A DNA stretch of 64,000 bases from Mesorhizobium sp. (GTDB lineage Bacteria; Pseudomonadota; Alphaproteobacteria; Rhizobiales; Rhizobiaceae). The notes under the pieces are model-generated. The model searched no databases and had not been told where the DNA came from. It was given only the letters and a program-made list of their open reading frames with translations. The position numbers and the translations under genes are program-made. Shown here piece after piece: positions 10,445 through 22,288 of this stretch; position 1 is the stretch's first letter, and the number at the start of each line of letters is the position of its first letter. The stretch covers positions 1 to 64,000 of the forward strand of contig SAQG01000007.1 of the NCBI GenBank assembly GCA_004020315.1, read 5' to 3'.

Positions 10445-10556
10445 CCTGGGCGCGTTCTCCTCCCATTAGCGCCCTCGAGTGTTCCCCTCTGGAGGTTAGC
10501 CTTAACAGGCACTTCCAATCAAACTCAGCCGGATCTTCATTGATCCGGCTTTTTTG
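10445..10556 (+). ncRNA. Candidate small RNA with exposed CUCCUCCC anti-Shine-Dalgarno loop and its own intrinsic terminator
   Basis: Perfect stem gggcgc (10448-10453)/gcgccc (10469-10474) with loop gttctcctcccatta; second hairpin around cctctggagg; terminator agccggatc-ttcatt-gatccggcttttttg. No plus-strand CDS precedes the terminator. Confidence 0.6.
10527..10556 (+). terminator. Rho-independent terminator
   Basis: agccggatc (10527-10535) loop ttcatt gatccggct (10542-10550) followed by T run. Confidence 0.85.
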
Positions 10557-10824
10557 TTGCCTGAAACCTGCTGGCGCCACGGGAAATTCGACCGAAATCG
10601 TCACGTAACAGTGACATGTAACCTCAGGTAACATGTTGCAGGCGCTCAACATCGATTAAGCAGATCATAGGACGCGGTGTGGTTCGTGCGGGAGATGGGG
10701 GCATCACCCGGACGATCCGGGCTCAGGCGGCTACCGCGTCCGAACCATTCTTCCGCTGAGGCCATCAGGCGCCGGCGGCATGTGCGGCGGACCTGCCGTT
10801 TCGCCTCCCACGAAGACGGTCCGC

Positions 10825-10864
10825 AAGGAAGCGGCGTCCGGATCGTTCCGGACGCCGTTTCCTT
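10825..10864. repeat. 18-bp-stem hairpin downstream of the EF-G-like gene (possible terminator)
   Basis: aaggaagcggcgtccgga-tcgt-tccggacgccgtttcctt: 18-bp arms with one G/T position, 4-nt loop. Confidence 0.7.
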
Positions 10865-10903
10865 GAGTTCTGCCCCCTGAGGCAACGGCGTCAAAATCCA
10901 GTG

Positions 10904-12955
10904 TCAGGCGGCCTTGCCATTGGCGTTCAACGCTTCGTCGGCCAGGCGGCCGGTGAGTTCGGCCATATGGTCGAAGGTGGCACGATAGCTGGCCACGCCC
11001 GCGGTGGCCGAACGCAACTCGATGATCAGGTCGCCGATCTCGGCCTGCGGCATGGTTGCCTCTACGACATCCCATCCCGGCCAGCCGGGCCGCGCATCAT
11101 AGCCGAGAATCTGGCCGCGCCGCTGCGGGATCAGGGCGATGATTTTCGATGTCGCGTCGGACGGCGTGACGATCTCGACCTTCATGATCGGTTCGAGCAG
11201 CACCGGCGAGCAGGCGGCCATGCCTTCCTTCATCGCCAGCTTCGCCGCCATCTGGAAGGCCATGTCCGACGAATCGACGGCATGGTAGGAGCCGTCGGAC
11301 AGGTTAACGGCAACGTCGACCACCGGAAAACCGAGCGGGCCGGATTTCAGATAGTCACGCACGCCGGCCTCGACCGACTGGATGTAGGTTTTCGGCACGG
11401 CGCCGCCGGTGATGGTGTCGGTGAACTGGAAACCGGAGCCGCGCGGCAGCGGCTTGATCTCGATCACCACGTCGCCGAACTGGCCATGGCCGCCCGACTG
11501 CTTCTTGTGGCGGCCACGCTGCTGCGCCGCTTTGCGGATCGTCTCGCGATAGGGCACGGCCGGCGGATGGCCTTCGATCGGGATCTGGTTCTTGCCCTCC
11601 AGCCGCTCGCGTACGACACGCAAATGCATTTCGCCATGGCCCGACAGCACGGTTTCAGCCGAATCCTGATTGTGGCGCACGCTGAGCGAGGGATCTTCTT
11701 CGGCAAGGCGCTGGATGGCCGCCGACATCTTCACCTCGTCCTTGCGTTCCTTCGGTCGCAACGCGAAAGCAAAGACCGGTTGCGGCGGCGTCAGCGTCAC
11801 CAAGGGCTTGATGCCGCCCTTGGCCGAGCTCAAGGTCTGACCGGTCATGACGTCGTCCATCTTGCCGAGCGCGACCGTGTCGCCGGCCTTGGCCGAGGTG
11901 AGCTTGGTCTGGTCCTTTCCGAGCATTCTGTAGATGCCGGAGACTTTTGCCGTGGCGCCATTCGAAAGGAAGAGCTCGGAGGCATCGGCAAGCTGGCCGG
12001 ACAGGATGCGCGAGATCGACAGTTTGCCGCCATGCGCGGTGTGGATGGTCTTCATCACCTGGACCACGGTCGCATTGCCGTCAGGTGCGCCGAGGCGCTT
12101 GCGCGTTGCTTCGACATCAGGCGCGTCGTGGCGGATCGTCTTTAGCAGCCGCAGCACACCGTTGCCCTTCTCGGCGGTGCCGATCAGCACCGGTGTCACA
12201 GTACCATCGCGCAAGTCGGCGGCTAGGTCGTCGAAGATGGCGTCCTTGGGCGGCTCGATTTCGTCGAGCAACTGCTCCATCAGTTGATCATCATGGTCGG
12301 CGAGCGTCTCCAGCATGGAAAAGCGCGCTTCGAGCTCGCGCGCCTTGTCGTCGCTGGGAATCTGGGCAACCTCGCTTTCGGCATATTCGCGATAGATGTA
12401 GGCGCGCTCCAGCGCCAGATCGATCGAGCCGATCACCACGCCGTCCTTGCGCAGCGGAATCTGGCGCAGCAGCAAAGGCACCGAGCTCGCCGGCTGCAGC
12501 ATCTTCAGCGTGTCGCGCACGCCTGATGTCGCCTTGTCGACCTTGTTCAGGAACATGATGCGCGGCACGCCGAGATCGTCGAGCTTGCGCATGATCAGCT
12601 GCAGGGCAGGGATCTTCTTCTCATCGGCCTCGGCAACGACCACGGCGACGTCGCAGGCGGCCAGAACCGGTTCGGCTTCGAAGGAGAATTCTATGGACCC
12701 GGGACAATCGACGAAGGTGAGTTGCTCGCCCATGAAGTCGGTGGTGGCAAACGTCGCCTCGACGCTCATGGCGTGGGCGCGCGCCTCGGGCGAATGATCG
12801 GAAACGGAGTTTCCTGAGGAAACGGGATTCTGGCGGGGAATGGCGCCCGTGCGGGCCAATATGGCTTCGAGAAGTGTCGTCTTACCGCTTGCAAAGGGAC
12901 CGACTATGGCAATGCATTTCGGTCCCGTGCGTCGTCCTCCGGCGCGAGTTCCCAT
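10904..12955 (-). CDS. Elongation factor G-like translational GTPase
   Basis: CIAIVGPFASGKTTLLEAIL P-loop, FVDCPGSIEF, FLNKVDKA; EF-G domain IV/V; non-canonical N-terminus relative to fusA. Confidence 0.88.
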   Translation of the reverse strand: MGTRAGGRRTGPKCIAIVGPFASGKTTLLEAILARTGAIPRQNPVSSGNSVSDHSPEARAHAMSVEATFATTDFMGEQLTFVDCPGSIEFSFEAEPVLAACDVAVVVAEADEKKIPALQLIMRKLDDLGVPRIMFLNKVDKATSGVRDTLKMLQPASSVPLLLRQIPLRKDGVVIGSIDLALERAYIYREYAESEVAQIPSDDKARELEARFSMLETLADHDDQLMEQLLDEIEPPKDAIFDDLAADLRDGTVTPVLIGTAEKGNGVLRLLKTIRHDAPDVEATRKRLGAPDGNATVVQVMKTIHTAHGGKLSISRILSGQLADASELFLSNGATAKVSGIYRMLGKDQTKLTSAKAGDTVALGKMDDVMTGQTLSSAKGGIKPLVTLTPPQPVFAFALRPKERKDEVKMSAAIQRLAEEDPSLSVRHNQDSAETVLSGHGEMHLRVVRERLEGKNQIPIEGHPPAVPYRETIRKAAQQRGRHKKQSGGHGQFGDVVIEIKPLPRGSGFQFTDTITGGAVPKTYIQSVEAGVRDYLKSGPLGFPVVDVAVNLSDGSYHAVDSSDMAFQMAAKLAMKEGMAACSPVLLEPIMKVEIVTPSDATSKIIALIPQRRGQILGYDARPGWPGWDVVEATMPQAEIGDLIIELRSATAGVASYRATFDHMAELTGRLADEALNANGKAA

Positions 12956-13316
12956 GACTGACCTCCACTCAGGCGTTTCCCTGGGAGCGGCGGCCGGCCT
13001 GTCGACCGTCGCGGGCGGGGCTTTTTTTCAGTTTGCCACCTACCCAAAGGCATCGTCCCACGGGTTCGCCTGGAGGGCAAGTGATTTGAGAATCGGGGAT
13101 TTGAGGATCGCCTGAGGTCGCGGATGTTGAGCCGTGACCGGCGAAGCCGTTGGATGCGAGCCTAGGCTTCCCATCAAATCCCGCGACAGAGCCCGTCGCC
13201 GAACAGCCGCAAAAGCGGTTGCGCCATGATGGTTATCGGACGAAAGTGCGCCTTCTTGCGACAAAAAGGAACGGCCGTCGCCGACCGATCCGCCATCAGC
13301 TTGAGGACTCGCGACG

Positions 13317-13712
13317 ATGAAGATCATTGCCTGCGGCAGCGTGCCGACCGTCATTGCGCCGGAAAAGTACTTCACCGGCCGTGTGTGGCAGACGCCGATC
13401 ATCGAGAAGGAAGCGCCAGCGCGGCTGCGCGCCGTCATGGTCGGTTTCGAGCCCGGCGCGCGTACCCACTGGCATACGCATCCGCTGGGCCAGACGCTCT
13501 ATGTCGTATCAGGCGCCGGCCTCGCGCAAAGCTGGGGCGAGCCGATCCAGGCGATCAGGGCCGGCGACGTCATTTCGTTTGCGCCTGACGAAAAGCACTG
13601 GCATGGAGCCGGTCCAAAATCGGCGATGGTGCATATCGCCATGCAGGAGGCGCTCGACGGCATCCACGCCGACTGGCTGGAGAAGGTGACAGACGAGCAG
13701 TATGGCGGCTGA
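13317..13712 (+). CDS. Cupin domain-containing protein
   Basis: FEPGARTHWHTHPLGQTLYVVSGAGLAQSWGEPIQAIRAGDVISFAPDEKHWHGA metal-binding cupin motifs. Confidence 0.88.
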   Translation: MKIIACGSVPTVIAPEKYFTGRVWQTPIIEKEAPARLRAVMVGFEPGARTHWHTHPLGQTLYVVSGAGLAQSWGEPIQAIRAGDVISFAPDEKHWHGAGPKSAMVHIAMQEALDGIHADWLEKVTDEQYGG

Positions 13713-13771
13713 GCCTTTTGAGCCCACGAACCCCGACTGCGAGCCGGGTTTGGTGGTCGAGATGCGCCGGA

Positions 13772-16070
<2,299 letters not shown>

Positions 16071-16074
<4 letters not shown>

Positions 16075-16925
16075 CCGGGCGGCCCGACAGGCGGCGCAAT
16101 GTCGGCGAGGCGATCTTCGCCGACGAAGTCGGGATCGAATACGGCGTCTATGGCGCGTTCCGGCTGAGGAGCGCCTACCAGCCGATCTTCGCGCCGCGCG
16201 GCAGGTTTTTGAGGGCCGTCGCGGTCGAAGGCCTGATCGAGCCGCACCGCGCCGGCAGGCCGGTCGCGCCGCGCGTATTTTTCGAGGGCATCCCGGTGCC
16301 GGATCGCCTGTTCGTCGAGACGATGTGCCGGGTGCTGCATCTGCGGAACTTCCGCAACATCGGCGTCGGCGGGCTCGACCTGTTTTTCAACTACAATCCG
16401 CTGATCAATGATGACCCCCGGCGGGCGCTGGCTGAGATAAGGCTGATGACCAGGCATCTCGCCGAGTTCGACCTGCACCCCGGCATGCTGGTCTGCGAGA
16501 TCACCGAACAGGCGGCCGACGACAAGGTGCTCGTTAACCTCGTGCGCGAGATGCGGCGTGACGGCATCCGCATCGCCATCGACGATTTCGGCACCGGGCA
16601 CTCGACGGAAGAACGGGTCGCCCTCGTCCAGCCCGATATCGTCAAGATCGACGGCACCTGGTTCGCGGAATTCTGCCGCCACGCCGCCGCTGAACGATTT
16701 TTCCGGCCGCTGGTCTCCGCGCTGCATGACCGCGGCGCCAAGGTCCTGGTCGAAGGGATCGAACAATCCACGCATCTGCGCGTCGCGCTGGACGGCGGCG
16801 TCGACCTGATGCAGGGTTTTTACCTTGCCCGGCCGGCGCTGGCCGGCACGGTCTTCGACGAGGAGCCGCTGCCCATCGACAGGCTGCTTGGCAGGGACAA
16901 CAATGTCGTGCCGTTGTTTGGGTGA
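16071..16925 (+). CDS. EAL domain protein, copy 2
   Basis: RSAYQPIFAPRGR..VEGLIEP, CEITEQ, IAIDDFGTGHST, DIVKIDGTW, VEGIEQ, LMQGFYLARP; ATGA overlap with upstream EAL gene. Confidence 0.87.
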
Positions 16926-17050
16926 TCCATCAGCGGCGCTGATGGTTGCGCCAAAACAAATCACTGGATGAAGCTGTTGCTGCCGGGATAGAGCCTTGAG
17001 ACCGGACTCAGGCCCCAAGGGCTGTCGTTGCACGAGCGAGCGGAGCGCCA

Positions 17051-17662
17051 ATGACCATACTCTATGGAATGATCGATAGCGGCAATTGCTACAAGCCGCG
17101 CCTGCTAATGGCCAAGCTCGGCATCCCTTTCACCAATGTCGAGGTGAGCTCGCACACCGGCGAAACGCGCAAGCCCGACTATGTCGCCAAGAACCCGAAC
17201 GCCATGGTGCCGCTGCTCGAACTCGACGACGGCCGGCGGCTTGCCGAATCCAATGCCATCCTGCTCTATCTCGCCGAAGGCACGCGGTTCCTGCCGGCCG
17301 ACAGATACGAGCGGGCACTGGCCTATCAATGGCTGTTCTTCGAGCAGTACAGCCACGAACCCTATATCGCGGTGCGGAAGGCGCTGCTGACCTTTCCCGA
17401 ACGGGCCAAGGACGCGACGCCGGAACGGCTGGCGGTGACGCTGGAGCGCGGCAACAAGGCGCTCGGCGTGATGGAAAAGCGCCTGGCCGAGAGCAGGTTC
17501 TTCGCCGGCGATGCGCTCAGCGTCGCCGACATCGCGCTCTATGCTTATACGCACACGGCGGAGATGGGTGGCTTTCAGCTCGACGCCTATCCTGCGGTTG
17601 CCGCTTGGCTGAAACGGGTCGAGGCCGATCCGGGGCACGTGCCGATGGAATGGCTGGGGTAA
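17051..17662 (+). CDS. Glutathione S-transferase family protein
   Basis: MIDSGNCYKPRLLMAKLGIPFTNVEV, LAESNAILLYLAEGTRFLP. Confidence 0.9.
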   Translation: MTILYGMIDSGNCYKPRLLMAKLGIPFTNVEVSSHTGETRKPDYVAKNPNAMVPLLELDDGRRLAESNAILLYLAEGTRFLPADRYERALAYQWLFFEQYSHEPYIAVRKALLTFPERAKDATPERLAVTLERGNKALGVMEKRLAESRFFAGDALSVADIALYAYTHTAEMGGFQLDAYPAVAAWLKRVEADPGHVPMEWLG

Positions 17663-17721
17663 TCCTGTCGTCACGCTCGTCGCCGCTTCGCGGCTCGCTC
17701 CGGACAGGGCGCAGGTCAAGT

Positions 17722-17767
17722 GTTACAGCGTCCTTTACGCACCAGAGAGGATGCGCGGCGCTGTAAC
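17722..17767. repeat. Palindromic intergenic repeat
   Basis: Perfect 9-bp arms gttacagcg (17722-17730) / cgctgtaac (17759-17767). Confidence 0.65.
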
Positions 17768-17823
17768 GGGTGCGACGCCCGATCGGGCTTGCGGCCTTCG
17801 GCTGGTGGCGTGGCCGGCCGCAG

Positions 17824-18077
17824 TTATTTCAGGAGGCGGTCATATTCGGAGTGGGCGCCGATTCCAAAACCAGACCACGTCATCGTGGTCGCGAACAGCT
17901 ACGGCGCGGTAGTCGAGATCAACCCGCGCCGACCAATAACGTCCCACCTGTTTGAAATGCAGCGACGGGTGAAACGGATCAGAACGCAGCTTGGCGAAAC
18001 GTTGTCCGCCTTTGCTCTGATCGACGAGGGCAGTTTTGCAAAAGCCCCCAGAATGAGGGAGTGGCGACATGATTCAC
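17824..18077 (-). pseudogene. ParE/RelE-superfamily toxin remnant with three frameshifts
   Basis: Toxin-like sequence split over three frames: VNHVATPSFWG / AFAKLPSSIRAKAD / RFAKLRSDPFHPSLHFKQVGRYWSARVDLDYRAVAVRDHDDVVWFW / IGAHSEYDRLLK; GTG start overlaps antitoxin stop. Confidence 0.8.
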
Positions 18078-18274
18078 AGAGCTCGGGTCCGGCCGGCGCG
18101 ATGGTCAGCCAAGGCCTGCTCGGCAAGTTTATCCAGCCTGCCAGCCTTGGCGTCGGCTTCGATCTGCCGATCCCACATGTCCGCTTTCAGCGCCTCGAAC
18201 CAAGCGGCAAACGCCTTCAGCTCCTCAGGGCTCAGTTCGGCGACGGATTTCTCAATCTGTTCAAGCTTGCTCAT
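18074..18274 (-). CDS. Antitoxin partner of the ParE/RelE-like toxin remnant
   Basis: MSKLEQIEKSVAELSPEELKAFAAWFEALKADMWDRQIEADAKAGRLDKLAEQALADHRAGRTRAL; upstream of and overlapping the toxin start. Confidence 0.85.
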   Translation of the reverse strand: MSKLEQIEKSVAELSPEELKAFAAWFEALKADMWDRQIEADAKAGRLDKLAEQALADHRAGRTRAL

Positions 18275-18359
18275 GGGTTAATGGTACCATAAGTGGGTTA
18301 AAAGTACCACGAGTGGTACTATTATAGGGCCGAGGCAGCGGTTCACTGGAAAGCAGACA

Positions 18360-18387
18360 GCAAAAAGGCGGGACAAAATCCCGCCTT
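18360..18387 (-). terminator. Rho-independent terminator, minus strand (likely of cspA transcript)
   Basis: Minus strand reads aaggcggga-ttttg-tcccgcctttttg. Confidence 0.75.
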
Positions 18388-18552
18388 CCCATGCTTGGTA
18401 GCCTGATCGGGAGCGTTTGGTCCGGGCCGGCAGCAATCTGCTGCTTCGGCTTGTCGGGGTTTTCGCTCCGGCGCGCTTTTCGCGCGACTGTCAGTACATC
18501 CGTGACCTGCCGCGCGCCCCGAGCTATCGCCCGGCGCGCGCCATTCGCAAAA

Positions 18553-18765
18553 TCAGGCTGCCTTGCTCAGAGATCCAGCGGACGACTTGCCAGTGCGGCG
18601 GTCCTGCTCGATCTCGAAGTTGATCTTCTGGCCTTCGACCAGGGTCGACAGCCCAGCGCGCTCGACTGCGGAGATGTGGACGAAAACGTCCGCGCCGCCG
18701 CTGTCAGGCTGGATGAAGCCGAAACCCTTGGTGGAGTTAAACCACTTGACCGTACCTGTTGCCAT
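18553..18765 (-). CDS. cspA: Cold-shock protein
   Basis: [38 protein letters not shown]. Confidence 0.95.
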   Translation of the reverse strand: MATGTVKWFNSTKGFGFIQPDSGGADVFVHISAVERAGLSTLVEGQKINFEIEQDRRTGKSSAGSLSKAA

Positions 18766-19095
18766 TTCGATAGTCCTTATACGTTTGCTTTAGCTTGACC
18801 GAACCGAAGTCCAGTCGGTTTGTATCGAGATTTTGGAGATAGAACGTCAGCAAACGCGAATATCGCGAGGCCCGGATCGATCGGCCGAAATATCAATGGA
18901 CCTCATATAGTCTGCTTCCTCGCAAAAAACAAGACCGCGCAAAAAAAGGCGCTGAAGCGGCGCTGCCCAACGGCCGCCCAAATCGCGTGAAAGCGTTGCG
19001 ATGTCGTGCGTTGCGGAGGCTCGCATCCCTGTCGCGCACGTTGCGGGAGGATCGCGCCTCTATTGAGCGCCCGGTCCTGTTTTGGGGAGAGGACC

Positions 19096-19422
19096 ATGAA
19101 AACTGTTCTGCTTGCCGCCTGCCTTACGCTGCTGGCGGCCGAGGCGCAGGCGATCTCGCGCTACGATCCGAGCCGCATGGCCTGCGGCACGGTTCGGGCG
19201 ACGATCGCGCGGGAAGGTGCGGTCATCCTGCGTTACCAGTCGACGCGCACGCCGGGCCTGCCGCTCTACGACCGCTACGTGCGGAGCCAGCGTTTCTGCA
19301 ACATGGGCGAGGTCAGGGCACGGGCGTCGGTGCCGAGCGCCGATACCAGGTCCTGCATCGTCTACAAATGCAAGCGGGTGGACACAGACCGGCGTTTCCG
19401 CCGGCGCATCTTTCCGGACTAG
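19096..19422 (+). CDS. Small secreted hypothetical protein
   Basis: MKTVLLAACLTLLAAEAQAIS signal peptide; four cysteines in mature part. Confidence 0.65.
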   Translation: MKTVLLAACLTLLAAEAQAISRYDPSRMACGTVRATIAREGAVILRYQSTRTPGLPLYDRYVRSQRFCNMGEVRARASVPSADTRSCIVYKCKRVDTDRRFRRRIFPD

Positions 19423-19434
19423 CTAGGTCCGGTC

Positions 19435-20004
19435 TCAAAATCCAAACGAGACCTGCGCCGGCGGCGGCGGGCCGACGCGCACGCCTTCCATCGCCAGCAT
19501 CTTTTCCTTGGTGGTCGAGCCGCCGGGCGCGGAAAAACCGCCGATCTTGCCGCCGGCGGCAAGAATGCGGTGGCAAGGGATGACCAGCGGCACCGGGTTG
19601 GCGCCGAGTGCTGCGCCCGTCTCACGCGCCAGACCGGCATGGCCGGCGCGCTTGGCCAGTTCGCCGTAGGTGGTGATCTCGCCGAAGGCGAGCATTCGCG
19701 CCGCGTCGTAGATGGCGAGGCGGAAATCGTCGACGCCGGTGAGATCGACCGGCACACCGGAGAAATCGACGTCTTCGCCGGCTGCATAGGCCTGTATCGA
19801 GGCGATCAGCTCAGTGACCCATTGCGGCTGACCGCTCGAAGCGGCGATGCCGGCATGGCGCAAGAGCCGGCGTTCCACCGCGTCGCGGTTGCGCTGGGGC
19901 AGGCAGAGCCGGGTTAGGCCGGCCCCGCTCCAGGCGATGCCCATGAAGCCGATCACGGTTTCGAAGACCGCGTGGCCGGCGGTGGCTTGAGAGGTGTTTT
20001 CCAT
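19435..20004 (-). CDS. ogt: Methylated-DNA--[protein]-cysteine S-methyltransferase
   Basis: ALGANPVPLVIPCHRILAAGGKIGGFSAPGG active-site PCHR motif. Confidence 0.93.
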   Translation of the reverse strand: MENTSQATAGHAVFETVIGFMGIAWSGAGLTRLCLPQRNRDAVERRLLRHAGIAASSGQPQWVTELIASIQAYAAGEDVDFSGVPVDLTGVDDFRLAIYDAARMLAFGEITTYGELAKRAGHAGLARETGAALGANPVPLVIPCHRILAAGGKIGGFSAPGGSTTKEKMLAMEGVRVGPPPPAQVSFGF

Positions 20005-20120
20005 GATGTGCTCCTTTCCGAAGAACGGATGGGAATCCAGTACATATCGAGAACGAGATATCGCATTTTCAGGGGTCTGTTGCCACCCGAAAACCATTCG
20101 AGTGCACAGCAGGCTGCGGA

Positions 20121-21047
20121 TTGCCGGCAGAAAGGTGCTGGTGTAAGGACTTTCTTAACAGACGAACCGGACCCGAGCGCGGCTTGCCAGCAAAAATCAT
20201 CTTTCCCGCGATCGGCGTGATACTCGCTGCGGCCGGTCTCAGCGGCTGCACTTCGACCTCGCAGACCAAGGCCGTGCCTTCCCTGACTGAAACCGCCGCC
20301 GCGGGCGCTGATGTCGGCTTTACGCTGGCGCTGCCCGATACGGTTTCGGTGCTGCCGCAATCGTCTGGGATCGCGCCTGTCCAGACGACGGCGCTGGCCG
20401 TCGACCCTGCCGTGACGCCTGCCCAGCCAGCGGCCTTTGCCGGACCGACCCCGCTGGCCGCAACTGTCCCTGCAGCCATGACGGCCGATGCCGCGCCGGC
20501 CAGCGCAGCACCTGTCTATGCGACGGCTGCTGTCGCCATGCCGGTCACCGGTGGGACAGGCAAGACGATGCCCGGCTTCCAGCAGGTCGCCTATACCGTG
20601 CCTGAAAATCCGTCCGCCCTGCTTTCGACCAGCCCTGCCAAGGAGTATTCGGCGGGACCGCGCGGCGAGATCGAGCGGCTGATCGAGAAATATGCCGTCC
20701 TCTATGAGGTGCCGGTCGATCTGGTGCGCCGCGTCGTCAAGCGCGAGAGCACTTTCAATCCCAAGGCCTACAATCGCGGCCATTGGGGGCTGATGCAGAT
20801 CAAGCATGCGACGGCGCGTGGCATGGGTTATGACGGGCCGGCGAGCGGGTTGTTCGACGCCGAGACCAATCTGAAATATGCGGTGAAATATCTGCGCGGC
20901 GCCTGGCTGGTGGCCGGCGGCAACGCCAAGCGCGCCGACCGGCTCTACCAGAGCGGCTATTATTACGACGCCAAGCGCAAGGGCATGCTGGAAGAAACCG
21001 GCCTTGGCCGCGACCGGGGTCGGCGTCGCCTGCAGCCCGACGCCTGA
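20121..21047 (+). CDS. Lytic transglycosylase (SLT domain) lipoprotein
   Basis: VDLVRRVVKRESTFNPKAYNRGHWGLMQIKHATARGMGYDG; LSGCTSTS lipobox-like. Confidence 0.88.
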   Translation: MPAERCWCKDFLNRRTGPERGLPAKIIFPAIGVILAAAGLSGCTSTSQTKAVPSLTETAAAGADVGFTLALPDTVSVLPQSSGIAPVQTTALAVDPAVTPAQPAAFAGPTPLAATVPAAMTADAAPASAAPVYATAAVAMPVTGGTGKTMPGFQQVAYTVPENPSALLSTSPAKEYSAGPRGEIERLIEKYAVLYEVPVDLVRRVVKRESTFNPKAYNRGHWGLMQIKHATARGMGYDGPASGLFDAETNLKYAVKYLRGAWLVAGGNAKRADRLYQSGYYYDAKRKGMLEETGLGRDRGRRRLQPDA

Positions 21048-21052
21048 ACACC

Positions 21053-21541
21053 ATGCCTGAGCCGCGCCCACCGGCGCCAAACGACATAAGGCTGCGCAAG
21101 ATCCTCGACGACACGCTTGCCCCGCCGCGCTGGCCGGAAGGCTTCGTCATGCGCGGCTTCGAGGCCGCCGACGCGCCCGCTTTGCATGCGCTGCTGACCA
21201 CCGTGTTCGACGACGGCGCCGATGGGCCGTTCGACGAATGGTGGCCGCGCATTTCAAGCGACGCGGAATTCGACCCTGCTTTGTGTTTCCTGGTTATCGA
21301 CAGCAAGGGTCGGCTGGCGGGCGCGGCGCTGTGCTGGACGAGGGCGTTCGTCAAAGACCTTGCCGTCCACCCTGAGGCGCGCGGCCGAGGCATCGCCGAA
21401 GCGCTGATGTGGCACGCCTTCGCCGCCTTTCGCGCACGGGGCGATGCACATGTCGATCTCAAAACCAACACGGTAGAGAACGCCGCCGCCGTCAGGCTCT
21501 ACGAGCGGCTGGGGATGTTCGAAGTCGACTGGGCGGGGTGA
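21053..21541 (+). CDS. GNAT family N-acetyltransferase
   Basis: VKDLAVHPEARGRGIAEALMWHAFAAFRARG..VRLYERLGMFEV. Confidence 0.88.
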   Translation: MPEPRPPAPNDIRLRKILDDTLAPPRWPEGFVMRGFEAADAPALHALLTTVFDDGADGPFDEWWPRISSDAEFDPALCFLVIDSKGRLAGAALCWTRAFVKDLAVHPEARGRGIAEALMWHAFAAFRARGDAHVDLKTNTVENAAAVRLYERLGMFEVDWAG

Positions 21542-21708
21542 GAGCGGTCGGCGGAGCCGATCAGCGAGCGGTCGAAGGGCATTGTGTGGAAAGGAAGTGT
21601 CCACCAAGGCGGCAGGCTGCATCTTGCCGGCAACCGCTCGGGCGTTAAGCTGCGATCCTGCGGCTTTCGTGCCGCGGGCGGGGTCTCGACCGAAACCGGA
21701 GAAACACG

Positions 21709-22146
21709 ATGCGGCTTTTGCTTTCCAATACGGGTCTGGCCAAAACGGGTCTGACCACCTTGATCCTCGCCATTCCGCTTCTTGCCGGCGTTGCGCACGC
21801 CGATGATTGCGCCAACGCACAGGACCAGGCGACCATGAACGAATGCGCCGGCAAGTCGTTCAGCGAGGCCGATAAGAAGCTCAACCACGCCTACAGGCAG
21901 ATCGAGGGGCGGCTGAAGGACGATGCTGCGACGAAGAAGCTGCTGGTCGGTGCGCAGCGTGCCTGGGTCGCCTTCCGCGATTCCGAATGCGCTTTCCAGG
22001 GCGGTCCGCCCGATATGGCAGGCAGCATGTATCCGATGGTCATCGCCGGCTGCAAGGAGAGCCTCACCAACAACCGGCTGAAGGATTTTCAGGGCTATCT
22101 CAACTGCCAGGAGGGCGACACGAGCTGCCCGGTGCCGCCGCAGTAG
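21709..22146 (+). CDS. Lysozyme inhibitor LprI-like (DUF1311) secreted protein
   Basis: Signal peptide; DDCANAQDQATMNECAGKSFSEADKKLNHAYRQ. Confidence 0.85.
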   Translation: MRLLLSNTGLAKTGLTTLILAIPLLAGVAHADDCANAQDQATMNECAGKSFSEADKKLNHAYRQIEGRLKDDAATKKLLVGAQRAWVAFRDSECAFQGGPPDMAGSMYPMVIAGCKESLTNNRLKDFQGYLNCQEGDTSCPVPPQ

Positions 22147-22288
22147 GGTCTGTCCCTGGCGAAGGCGGAGCCGTTAAGGCCTTATCGCCGGCTAGGTGTG
22201 AAAAATGTCGGAATTCTCCATCGTGACGCGTCCTTGAGAGGCAAGGCGCATCGCCACGATCCGGCGCGCGTCGTAAAAAACACGGCTG

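Noticed and set aside
10155-10469. 104-aa plus-strand ORF before the sRNA candidate
   Set aside because: No homology recognised, Cys-rich random-looking translation, overlaps a dispersed repeat and the sRNA hairpin.
10901-12145. 414-aa plus-strand ORF
   Set aside because: Antisense of the EF-G-like gene.
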